Assembly (NCBI GenBank): GCA_040772905.1
Contig: JAXGXJ010000020.1
Span: forward strand, 1 to 10,404
Reading direction: 5' to 3'
Length of the DNA: 10,404 nt
Source of the DNA: JAXGXJ01 sp040772905
Lineage (GTDB): Bacteria > Actinomycetota > Thermoleophilia > RBG-16-64-13
Part shown: positions 1-5,687 of the stretch, one piece after another
Layout: each line of letters begins with the position of its first letter
Position numbering within the stretch: the stretch's first letter is position 1
Notes under the pieces: generated by a model
The model's input: the letters and a program-made list of their open reading frames with translations, nothing else
What the model was told of the DNA's origin: nothing
Databases searched by the model: none
Made by a program: the position numbers and the translations under genes

Positions 1-1
1 C

Positions 2-190
2 CTTCGGGGCGACGTGCCCAGCCCCATCGATCCTCCCACCGGTTGTCGCTTCCACACCCGCTGCCCCGTGGCGCAGTTCCCTCTCTGCAAGGATGAGGAG
101 CCACCGCTCAAAGAAATGGCCCCCGGGCATCAGGCCGCCTGTCATTTCGCCAAGGCGTTCCCCATCCCTGAAGACAAGATGAACGGGTAG
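2..190 (+). CDS. Oligopeptide/dipeptide ABC transporter ATP-binding protein, C-terminal fragment
   Basis: This is the last 62 codons of a gene that enters from the left edge and ends at TAG 188-190. The translation matches the oligo_HPY C-terminal extension of Opp/Dpp-type ATPases. It has the PSPIDPPTGCRFHTRCP stretch, then a spaced Cys (FPLC), then the GHQAACHF ending; these are the conserved Gly, Cys and His positions of that extension. The full protein would be a cytoplasmic nucleotide-binding subunit that drives import of peptides, or sometimes nickel or other small ligands. The Walker and signature motifs lie outside the window, so the DppD-like and DppF-like subunits cannot be told apart and the substrate cannot be named. 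The frame is open from the first base. The family call is firm; the exact subunit is not. Confidence 0.9.
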   Translation, partial: LRGDVPSPIDPPTGCRFHTRCPVAQFPLCKDEEPPLKEMAPGHQAACHFAKAFPIPEDKMNG

Positions 191-382
191 AGGGGCCGAC
201 GCAGGCATCCTCGCTTCAGCTGCGCGCAGAAGCCTGCGCGACTCTTCCGCAGGGACGCCCGCGTCGGCTGGCTTGAGGGGCGCGGCGCTCTGGTCTTCGC
301 TGGCCCATTGCTGGGCATGGTCGCACCGCGTGCCCTCGGTGCCGCGCCCCGGCCCGCTCACCGGAAGGAAGGCCCGCTGCTG
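191..382. other. Gene-free, structure-rich gap between the ABC ATPase and rnpB
   Basis: I see no convincing gene in these roughly 190 bp. The first part is rich in inverted repeats. GCCGACGC (195-202) pairs with GCGTCGGC (261-268). Inside that, CGCAGGC (200-206) pairs with GCCTGCG (232-238), competing with the outer helix. CTGCGCGCAG (220-229) is a 10-bp palindrome. These could fold as a transcription end for the upstream operon, but no T-tract follows, so that role is a guess. The ORFs that can be drawn here on either strand resemble no family I recognise and run on into the RNase P RNA. Confidence 0.4.
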
Positions 383-388
383 TATACT
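383..388 (+). promoter_or_regulatory. Putative -10 box of the rnpB promoter
   Basis: TATACT at 383-388 is a strong -10 match just upstream of the P1 helix of RNase P RNA. It would place the transcript start at about 394-396, at or just inside the 5' strand of P1. No good TTGACA-like -35 stands at the usual distance; the sequence there is GC-rich. The support is position plus the -10 match only. Confidence 0.5.
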
Positions 389-390
389 CC

Positions 391-833
391 GCGGTGCAGC
401 TCGGGTAGCCGCGACTCCCGCTTTTCGGCGGGCGTCGAGGAAAGTCCGGACACCGTAGAGCGGGGTGCTGGATAACGTCCAGCGGGGGAAACCCTAGGGA
501 AAGCGCCACAGAAATTACACAGCACGCCGTCGGCCCGCCATGCGGTCGCTGTGGCTGCGAAGGTGAAATGGTGCGGTAAGAGCGCACCGGCGTCGTGGTG
601 ACACGACGGCCAGGCAAGCCCCACCCGGTGCAAGGCCGAATAGGGAGGCGATCGAGGGCTGCTCGTCCGATGCCTCCGGGTTGGCCGCACGAGCCTGTCG
701 GCAACGGCAGGCCGGAGATAGATGGCTACCTCTGCGGGCTGCTGGGACAGGAGGCTGTACCGGGTCGTCCTGCCTGGAGCCTGCTGCCCCAGCAGTCCAC
801 TAGACAGAATCCGGCTTACAGAGCTGCTACCGC
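391..833 (+). ncRNA. rnpB: RNase P RNA, bacterial class A
   Basis: This is the catalytic RNA of ribonuclease P, which removes the 5' leader of pre-tRNAs. The conserved cores are visible: GAGGAAAGTCCGGA at 437-450, GGTGAAA and GTAAGAGCGCACCG in the 560-590 region, CAAGGCCGAATAGG near 630-645, and ACAGAATCCGGCTTACAG near 804-821. The ends are set by helix P1: GCGGTGCAGCTC (391-402) pairs with GAGCTGCTACCGC (821-833), with one bulged A. Helix P4 is also consistent: AAG(U)CCGGA pairs with UCCGGCUU, with an A-U pair where E. coli has G-C. A long extra hairpin at 736-798 sits where P19 occurs in actinobacterial RNAs. Its 21-nt arms pair at 19 of 21 positions, counting one G-U pair. The gene lies in a spacer with its own -10 box and 3' hairpin, so it is probably an independent transcript. 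Exact ends are uncertain by a few nt. Confidence 0.97.
736..798 (+). other. Extended P19 hairpin of RNase P RNA
   Basis: The arms at 736-756 and 778-798 can form a 21-bp helix with one G-U pair and two mismatches, closed by a 21-nt loop (757-777). It lies between the P2 3' strand and the conserved ACAGAA box, which is where P19 is found in RNase P RNAs that have it. E. coli has almost nothing at this point. Confidence 0.75.
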
Positions 834-865
834 CGAGGCTCCTTCCTATCGGAAGGAGCCTCGGC
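832..865 (+). terminator. Hairpin terminator after rnpB
   Basis: GCCGAGGCTCCTTCC (832-846), loop TATC, and GGAAGGAGCCTCGGC (851-865) form a perfect 15-bp stem directly abutting P1 of RNase P RNA. The following bases (CATTTAG) hold only three Ts, so the U-tract is poor. Placement and stem quality still make it a likely transcription end, or a 3'-end protecting hairpin. Confidence 0.75.
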
Positions 866-959
866 CATTTAGAATGCAGGAGAGGGCGACGGGGTGACCG
901 CGACGGCGTGGGACGCGGGCTCTTGCGGCGTGGTCCGATAGCGAACAGAGGAGACGGCG

Positions 960-2291
960 GTGAAACAGAAGCGCGTGGTGATCATGGGGGCGGCGGGTCG
1001 CGATTTCCATGACTTCAATGTGGTCTATCGCAACGACCCTTCAGTCAGAGTCGTCGCTTTCACCGCGACGCAGATCCCGGGCATCGAGGGTCGGCGCTAT
1101 CCGTCGTGTTTGGCGGGACCGCACTACCCGGAGGGCATCCCCATAGTGCCCGAGGAGACACTCGACGCGCTCATCCATGACGAGGACGTGGACGAGGTGG
1201 TGTTCGCTTATAGCGATGTCTCCCACCAGCACGTGATGAACCAGGCCTCACGGGTGCTCGCCGCGGGAGCCGACTTCGCACTGCTGGGGGTGCGTAACAC
1301 CAGCATCCTCTGCTCCGTGCCGGTGATCGCCGTGCTGGCGGTCCGTACAGGAGCGGGGAAGAGCCCGGTATCGCGCTTTGTGGCCGACACGCTCCTGTCA
1401 CTGGGGGTCACCCCCGGAGTCATACGACATCCCATGCCCTACGGCGACCTCAGCAAGCAACGCGTGCAGCGCTTCGCCACCATGGAGGATCTCGACCGGC
1501 ATCAGGCGACCATAGAGGAGCGCGAGGAATACGAACCTCATATCCGGCGTGGCATCGTGGTGTGGGCGGGTGTGGACTACGCTGCCATCGTGGCCGAGGC
1601 TGAGAAGGAGTCGTCGGTGATCATCTGGGACGGTGGCAACAACGACTTCTCCTTTCTCCGGTCGGATCTGGAGATCGTGGTCATGGATCCCTTCAGGCCG
1701 GGGCACGAGACTGCCTATCATCCCGGCGAGGTGAATCTGCGCCGGGCCTCGGTGGCCGTCATCAACAAGGTCAACACCGCTCCTGCCGAGAACGTTGTCG
1801 AAGTGGAAGAGAACGTCCGGCGCCTCAATCCAAGGGCCGCAGTGGTGAAGACGGCGTCGCTGGTGACTGTCGACTCTCCCGAACTCATCCGCGGCAGACG
1901 CGTCCTGGTGGTGGAGGATGGTCCCACGCTCACCCACGGAGGCATGCCCACGGGGGCCGGCTATCAGGCGGCGCGCAGCAACGGTGCGGCGGAGATCGTC
2001 GATCCGCGGCCCTATGCGCAGGGCGAATTGGCAGCGACCTATGGCCGATTCCCCCACCTGGGCCCCATCTTGCCGGCCTTGGGCTACTACCCCGAACAAC
2101 TGCGCGACTTGGAAGCCACCATCAGGGCCGTCCCCGCCGATATCGTGGCGAGCGCCACTCCCTCGTCGCTTGCCGGGCTCATCCAGGTGGACAAGCCTCT
2201 CGTGAAGGTCTCATACGAGATCGCGGAGACCGGAGACCCCTCTCTCTCGCGTATCGTGCGTGACTTCGCAGAGGCGAGGGGCCTCATCTAG
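960..2291 (+). CDS. Cyclic 2,3-diphosphoglycerate synthetase-like P-loop GTPase/NTPase family protein
   Basis: This 443-aa cytoplasmic protein starts at GTG 960, five nt after an AGAGGAGA ribosome site (947-954). The N-terminal part (about 4-115) looks like a Rossmann-type domain, with VVIMGAAGRDFHDFN near the start. The P-loop AVRTGAGKSPVSR lies at about 127-139, and an NKxD-like NKVN at 269-272 suggests guanine recognition, with Asn in place of the usual Asp. The family is named for archaeal cDPG synthetase, which closes 2,3-diphosphoglycerate into the cyclic thermoprotectant using ATP. Many bacterial members exist whose substrate is, to my knowledge, unproven. The length (443 aa) is close to the family's. 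The gene stands alone between rnpB and sod, with gaps on both sides. The family assignment is good; the enzymatic role in this organism is open, and it could equally be a metallochaperone- or GTPase-like protein. Confidence 0.8.
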   Translation: MKQKRVVIMGAAGRDFHDFNVVYRNDPSVRVVAFTATQIPGIEGRRYPSCLAGPHYPEGIPIVPEETLDALIHDEDVDEVVFAYSDVSHQHVMNQASRVLAAGADFALLGVRNTSILCSVPVIAVLAVRTGAGKSPVSRFVADTLLSLGVTPGVIRHPMPYGDLSKQRVQRFATMEDLDRHQATIEEREEYEPHIRRGIVVWAGVDYAAIVAEAEKESSVIIWDGGNNDFSFLRSDLEIVVMDPFRPGHETAYHPGEVNLRRASVAVINKVNTAPAENVVEVEENVRRLNPRAAVVKTASLVTVDSPELIRGRRVLVVEDGPTLTHGGMPTGAGYQAARSNGAAEIVDPRPYAQGELAATYGRFPHLGPILPALGYYPEQLRDLEATIRAVPADIVASATPSSLAGLIQVDKPLVKVSYEIAETGDPSLSRIVRDFAEARGLI

Positions 2292-2297
2292 ATCGGG

Positions 2298-2326
2298 TTT
2301 CGGAAGTGGCATGCCAGGGGTAGGAT
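2298..2326 (+). promoter_or_regulatory. Putative promoter of the superoxide dismutase gene
   Basis: TAGGAT (2321-2326) is a fair -10 box. A weak TTTCGG -35 (2298-2303) stands 17 bp upstream. The implied start near 2333 leaves a leader of about 30 nt with the AAGGAG ribosome site of sod. It is supported only by spacing and position. Confidence 0.35.
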
Positions 2327-2362
2327 GGACGGCAGGTATCCACCTCGGACAAGGAGACCGGC

Positions 2363-2950
2363 ATGGCCTTCACACTCCCCGATCTGCCCTATGGCGCGGA
2401 CGCTTTGGCTCCCTACCTGAGCCAGGAGACGCTCGAGTATCATCACGGCAAGCACCACAACGCGTACGTGACCAACCTCAACGGCCTCATCGAGGGCACC
2501 GACCTGGCCTCGAAAAGCCTCGAGGACATCATCATGTCGGCTGAAGGCGGCGTGTTCAACAACGCCGCCCAGGTGTGGAACCACACCTTCTACTGGCGCT
2601 GCATGAAGCCGGGTGGCGGTGGCGAACCAAAGGGCGACCTGGCGGCTGCCATCGAGCAGGCCTTCGGCTCATTCGACGCCTTCAAGACCGAGTTCTCTCA
2701 GGCGGCTGTGACCCAGTTCGGCTCAGGATGGGCTTGGCTGGTGGACGACGGCGGCACCCTCAAGATCACCAAGACCTCGAACGCCGATCTCCCCATGAAG
2801 CACGGCCAGACGGCGCTCCTCACTGTGGACGTGTGGGAGCACGCATACTACATCGACTTCCGCAACCTGCGACCCAAGTACGTGGAGACCTTCTTGGCCA
2901 GTCTGGTGGACTGGGATTTCGTGGCGGCCAACCTGGCTGCCGTGCGCTGA
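2363..2950 (+). CDS. sodB: Superoxide dismutase, Fe/Mn family (Fe-type)
   Basis: This enzyme disproportionates superoxide to O2 and H2O2. It is 195 aa, has no signal peptide and is therefore cytoplasmic. The metal ligands are all present: His27 (YHHGKHH), His74 (QVWNHTFYW), Asp156 and His160 (DVWEHAYYID). The outer-sphere Gln lies at residue 70 in FNNAAQVWNH and Ala at 141 in SNAD. That is the iron-type arrangement, where Mn enzymes place the Gln in the C-terminal half. Overall it closely resembles E. coli SodB. ATG 2363 has AAGGAG (2351-2356) six nt upstream. It appears monocistronic, with a putative promoter in the preceding spacer and a 15-bp hairpin after the TGA. Cambialistic use of Mn cannot be excluded from sequence. 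Confidence 0.96.
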   Translation: MAFTLPDLPYGADALAPYLSQETLEYHHGKHHNAYVTNLNGLIEGTDLASKSLEDIIMSAEGGVFNNAAQVWNHTFYWRCMKPGGGGEPKGDLAAAIEQAFGSFDAFKTEFSQAAVTQFGSGWAWLVDDGGTLKITKTSNADLPMKHGQTALLTVDVWEHAYYIDFRNLRPKYVETFLASLVDWDFVAANLAAVR

Positions 2951-2985
2951 CCGCGCTTCCGTTCCGCTGCGCATCCGCTCGTGAG

Positions 2986-3017
2986 GAGCCGCCCGGGCCC
3001 AAGGGCCCGGGCGGCTC
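2986..3017 (+). terminator. GC-rich hairpin after sod
   Basis: GAGCCGCCCGGGCCC (2986-3000) and GGGCCCGGGCGGCTC (3003-3017) are perfect inverted repeats of 15 nt, separated only by AA. The innermost pairs must open to form a loop. No T-tract follows. Its position 36 nt after the sod stop makes it a likely terminator, possibly working in both directions. Confidence 0.65.
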
Positions 3018-3036
3018 GCTGTATGGCGTGAGCCTC

Positions 3037-3045
3037 TGCTAGAAT
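3037..3045 (+). promoter_or_regulatory. Putative extended -10 promoter of the MFS gene
   Basis: TGCTAGAAT is an extended -10 element (TGn plus TAGAAT) just past the sod hairpin. No recognisable -35 is present, which is usual for extended -10 promoters. Transcription from about 3052 would give a leader of about 55-65 nt to the MFS start region. Confidence 0.4.
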
Positions 3046-3105
3046 CGCGCCTGGCCTAGGCGAGAGGGGGCTCGCGGCCTTCTACGGGTGCGAGGAGACA
3101 TCGGG

Positions 3106-3123
3106 ATGACATCGCGTGGTTGA
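3106..3123 (+). other. Possible five-codon leader ORF overlapping the MFS start
   Basis: ATG 3106 has a well-placed GAGGAG (3092-3097, eight nt spacing) and encodes M-T-S-R-G before TGA 3121-3123. The MFS frame is shifted by one base and begins at GTG 3116 inside this mini-ORF. Either the mini-ORF couples ribosomes into the transporter gene, or a one-base error hides a direct ATG start. No function for the peptide is claimed. Confidence 0.3.
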
Positions 3124-4357
3124 CCAGCAGAAGATGGGCGTCCGGTCGATGCTCGTGTTGACGCTGCCCACGCTGGGCTTCGCCACCGCCCTCTCTCTCG
3201 TCACCACGTACCTGCCTCTCATCCTCGAGCGTTACACCCGCTCGGCCACGCTCATCGGCTTCGCCATCGGGGGAGAGGGCATCTTCTCGGCCTTGATCCC
3301 GCTTTTCGTGGGGGTGGTGAGCGACCGTATCTGGACCAAACGCTGGGGTCGACGACGTCCTTTCATGATCTATGCCGGCCCGTTCATGGCGGCATCACTC
3401 ATGCTGGCTCCTTTTCAGGCGGGTTATCTGCCCATCGCAGTGTCCACGTTCGTGTTCTTCGCCGCGTATCACTTCTACACGTCGCCCTATCAATCGCTGC
3501 TGCCTGATGTCACGCCCGCCAGCAGTCACGGACGGGTGCAGGGTTTCCAGAGCTTCCTGCGCGGAGGGGGGATGTTCCTAGGCATGGTAGTGGCCGGCAT
3601 CCTTTTCTACCGCTGGGAACCGCTACCTTTCATCATGTGCAGCATGCTCATCCTGGTCTTCACCTACCTCACGGTGTCCAAGGTGCATGAACCCGAGCCC
3701 GACCCGGCCACGGTGCCGCAGCACCGGCGCGGCATCTGGGAAGAGATGAAGCAGGTGTGGACTTCCACGCGAGAACACAAGGACATCCAGCGCTTCATGG
3801 TGGCCACCTTCTTGTGGGAGTCGACGCTGGCGGGTCTGCGACCGTTCATCATGCTGTGGTTCATCTACTCGCTGGGAGCGACGGCGCAGACGGGCGCCTT
3901 GCTGCTGGGCTTGGTGGGGGTCACTTATATGGTGGCCGGTCTGGCCAGCGGCTATCTGGCCGACCGTTTCGGGCGATCGTTCATCATGCGCATCGGGCTG
4001 TGGGTGTACCTGGCCGGGTGCCTGGTGGGCACGTTCATCACCGACTACACCTGGGCCTTCATGTTCCTGCCCGTGTTCGGCTTGGGCGGTTCCATCGTGC
4101 TCACCCTTCCGTACGCTATCCTCATCCGGCTGATGCCCAAGGAGCACGTGGGACAGTTCACCGGCATGTTCTCCATGATGCGCGGTCTCGCCAACATCAT
4201 CGCTCCACTGGTGGCCGGAGGAGCCATCGATATCGCCGGCAAGTATCTGCCGGTCGGCCGGCAATACTCGGTCATCTGGCTGGTGTCGGCCATCATGATC
4301 GCGGTCTCGCTGTTCTTCTTTCGGGGTAGCGACCGCGACGACATGCTGAACGTCTGA
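3116..4357 (+). CDS. MFS transporter, sugar/cation symporter (GPH/SLC45)-like
   Basis: This is a 413-aa inner-membrane protein with about 12 hydrophobic segments in two halves. They are joined by a charged cytoplasmic loop at about 188-225 (VHEPEPDPATVPQHRRGIWEE). The loop 2-3 signature is SDRIWTKRWGRRRPF (69-83), and its C-half counterpart is GYLADRFGR (279-287). The GRRRPF form and the SPYQSLLPDVTP segment (123-134) recall sucrose/melibiose-type GPH and SLC45 carriers, so a sugar or glycoside symporter is the best guess; the substrate is unknown. The start is uncertain. An in-frame TGA at 3107-3109 rules out anything further upstream. GTG 3116 lies 18 nt from the only good ribosome site, and ATG 3134 is an alternative. 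It appears to be a single-gene unit. Confidence 0.85.
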   Translation: MVDQQKMGVRSMLVLTLPTLGFATALSLVTTYLPLILERYTRSATLIGFAIGGEGIFSALIPLFVGVVSDRIWTKRWGRRRPFMIYAGPFMAASLMLAPFQAGYLPIAVSTFVFFAAYHFYTSPYQSLLPDVTPASSHGRVQGFQSFLRGGGMFLGMVVAGILFYRWEPLPFIMCSMLILVFTYLTVSKVHEPEPDPATVPQHRRGIWEEMKQVWTSTREHKDIQRFMVATFLWESTLAGLRPFIMLWFIYSLGATAQTGALLLGLVGVTYMVAGLASGYLADRFGRSFIMRIGLWVYLAGCLVGTFITDYTWAFMFLPVFGLGGSIVLTLPYAILIRLMPKEHVGQFTGMFSMMRGLANIIAPLVAGGAIDIAGKYLPVGRQYSVIWLVSAIMIAVSLFFFRGSDRDDMLNV

Positions 4358-4358
4358 G

Positions 4359-4370
4359 AAGAGATCTCTT
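4359..4370. repeat. 12-bp perfect palindrome AAGAGATCTCTT
   Basis: AAGAGATCTCTT starts one base after the MFS stop codon and about 93 bp before the next gene. It is A+T-richer than its surroundings and could be an operator half-site pair or a chance palindrome. It is too short and lacks the T-run needed for a terminator. Confidence 0.35.
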
Positions 4371-4383
4371 GGCCGGGCTGGGT

Positions 4384-4414
4384 TTGCGGCGCCGGCTGAC
4401 GGGTATGTTATGGT
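4384..4414 (+). promoter_or_regulatory. Weak candidate promoter before the winged-helix gene
   Basis: TGTTATGGT (4406-4414) fits an extended -10 (TGn plus TATGGT). TTGCGG (4384-4389) is a possible -35 at a long 19-bp spacing. It sits in the 105-bp spacer before the 4463 start. The prediction is low-grade. Confidence 0.25.
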
Positions 4415-4462
4415 GACCGGAGGATAGGTCTCGCGCGGCCTGGCACGGGAAGGAGGCCCAGA

Positions 4463-4762
4463 ATGACGTATCCCACAGGCATACACAATGACGGTCGAAC
4501 CCACAGCGAGATTCCGGATGGGGCCGCCGAAATAGGCGCCCCCGCCGCACTCACTGAACAGCAGAAGCTGGTGCTCGACGTGCTGCAGTCATCGACGTCA
4601 GGCCTCACCTTGCAGCAGATCGCTTCGTCTGCCGGCTGCCCCGCCGAACAATTGGGGGGCGCCGTCGAAGCCCTCGTGGAGCAAGGACTGGCCTGCCGGC
4701 TCAACACCATCATCCCCAGCTACTCACCCCGCTATCCCGGCATCAGGTTGTATGCGGACTAG
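4463..4762 (+). CDS. Small winged-helix-like protein of unknown function
   Basis: This 99-aa protein starts at ATG 4463, six nt after a strong GGAAGGAGG site (4448-4456). Residues 1-28 look disordered. Residues 29-85 read as a helix-turn-helix with wing: TEQQKLVLDVLQ, then LTLQQIASSAGCPAEQLGGAVEALVEQGLACR, the pattern of MarR- or DprA-C-terminal-like winged helices. The tail IIPSYSPRYPGIRLYAD (about 83-99) is Tyr/Pro-rich. I do not recognise a named family. It could bind DNA or be a protein-interaction module. Its last 11 nt overlap the start of the YihY/BrkB-family gene, so the two are almost certainly co-translated. A regulatory or partner role to that membrane protein is inferred from this overlap only. 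Confidence 0.7.
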   Translation: MTYPTGIHNDGRTHSEIPDGAAEIGAPAALTEQQKLVLDVLQSSTSGLTLQQIASSAGCPAEQLGGAVEALVEQGLACRLNTIIPSYSPRYPGIRLYAD

Positions 4763-5540
4763 GCTCCGGCGCATCGCAGTCGGTTTCTGCGCGGGAGCGA
4801 AAGAGGTAGGGATAGGCATCTACCGCCATGACGCTATCGGCTTGGCGGCACAGATCTCATACAGCGCTCTGTTCAGCCTGTTCCCCTTCCTGCTCTTCCT
4901 TCGTGCCTTGATCGCCTACATGCCTCAGGCGGAACTTCTGGGTGACGCCTTGTTGAACGGGCTGGGAGACCTCATCTCGGAGGACAGCCGCCTGTATCAG
5001 ATCGTCGCAGACACCGTCTTCAACGAGGTGAGTGCCACCAGCGGCGCTCTACTCTCGGTCGGTATCGTCCTCACCCTGTTCAGCGCCTCCGGCGCCATCA
5101 TGACCCTCATCAAAGCCGTGAACCGGGCCTACGGGCTGGAGGAGACGCGCTCATGGCACCGACGCCGGCTCATGGCCGCGGGGCTCGCCATCGCCGGCGC
5201 GCTCTTCATCCCGGCGGCGGTGAGCCTGCTCCTGTTCGGCTCGTGGCTGGGACGACTCATCGCGTCGGAATGGGGACGAGGCTCTCTGGCTCATGGGTTG
5301 TGGATCGGTCTGCGCTGGCCGGTGGTGGTGGTGCTCCTGGTCCTGGCCTTCTCGGCCTTCTTCTACTTCACCCCCAATAAGCGTCAACGCTGGTACACCG
5401 TCCTGCCCGGGGCGTTCTTCTCGGTGGTGGCTGTGATGGGCGTGTCGTTCGGCTTGTCCTGGTTCGTGAGCCAGAACCTGTTCGAGGTGCGTTGGCTCAC
5501 CTACGGGGCCATCGGCACGGTGATCGTCCTCCTGTTCTGA
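4752..5540 (+). CDS. YihY/BrkB (UPF0761) family inner-membrane protein, interrupted by in-frame TGA
   Basis: The 262 codons from ATG 4752 to TGA 5538-5540 encode a polytopic membrane protein. The family hallmark is at 27-50 (DAIGLAAQISYSALFSLFPF and following). The conserved amphipathic middle SGAIMTLIKAVNRAYGLEETR lies at 113-133. FYFTPNKRQRW (204-214) precedes the last two membrane segments. Members are inner-membrane proteins of uncertain function; the old labels ribonuclease BN and BrkB virulence factor are not reliable. The stop falls inside the final membrane segment, after YGAIGTVIVLLF, where relatives usually have Trp and continue. The same frame then continues with family-like sequence to 5687. 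This is therefore a recent nonsense mutation, a sequence error or a readthrough case. The start overlaps the upstream gene by 11 nt and has only a weak ribosome site, suggesting coupled translation. Confidence 0.85.
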   Translation: MRTRLRRIAVGFCAGAKEVGIGIYRHDAIGLAAQISYSALFSLFPFLLFLRALIAYMPQAELLGDALLNGLGDLISEDSRLYQIVADTVFNEVSATSGALLSVGIVLTLFSASGAIMTLIKAVNRAYGLEETRSWHRRRLMAAGLAIAGALFIPAAVSLLLFGSWLGRLIASEWGRGSLAHGLWIGLRWPVVVVLLVLAFSAFFYFTPNKRQRWYTVLPGAFFSVVAVMGVSFGLSWFVSQNLFEVRWLTYGAIGTVIVLLF

Positions 5541-5687
5541 GCCTTCCTGGGTGGGCTGATGATCTTGGTGGGCGGCGAGATCAATGCGGCCGTGCAGCGG
5601 GCGGTGGACAGGAAACGTAGGCGAGCGCCGGTCGATGTAGACGGAGTGGGGGTCAGGGGTCTGGTAGAATCCTGCAGCGATGACTGA
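5541..5687 (+). pseudogene. C-terminal continuation of the YihY/BrkB gene beyond the TGA
   Basis: This is the same frame as 4752-5540, with 48 further codons and then TGA 5685-5687. It begins AFLGGLMILVGGEINAAVQR, which matches the conserved end of the last membrane helix and the G-x-E-I/L-N-A motif of the family. A basic tail (VDRKRRRAPVDVDG) follows. G/C-ending codons dominate through the first part, as in true coding sequence here. With the TGA read as an amino acid the product would be 311 aa, which is normal family length. The final codons overlap the murI start by 8 nt. Confidence 0.75.
5662..5670 (+). promoter_or_regulatory. Putative extended -10 promoter directly before murI
   Basis: TGGTAGAAT (5662-5670) is an extended -10 element whose last base lies 9 nt before the murI ATG (5680). 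Transcription would start at about 5677-5680, giving a leaderless or nearly leaderless mRNA. That fits the absence of a clear Shine-Dalgarno there. It lies inside the C-terminal continuation of the preceding gene. Confidence 0.4.

Noticed and set aside
595..1012. Open frames at 595-897 and 722-1012 (+) and 216-704 (-) over the rnpB region
   Set aside because: They lie across conserved RNase P RNA helices, have no recognisable protein similarity and show arginine/proline-rich composition typical of chance frames in GC-rich DNA.
1398..2099. 233-aa minus-strand frame inside the cDPGS-like gene, and the similar 293-aa frame at 3623-4504 antisense to the MFS gene
   Set aside because: Both are by-products of high third-position GC in the real genes, and neither matches a known protein.
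5538..5540. Genome-wide UGA-to-Trp recoding as explanation of the internal TGA
   Set aside because: At least five other genes in the window end in TGA at the expected protein lengths, and TGG is used freely for Trp.
5538..5540. Selenocysteine insertion at the TGA
   Set aside because: The position lies in a membrane helix where relatives carry Trp, and the family has no known selenoprotein or redox site.
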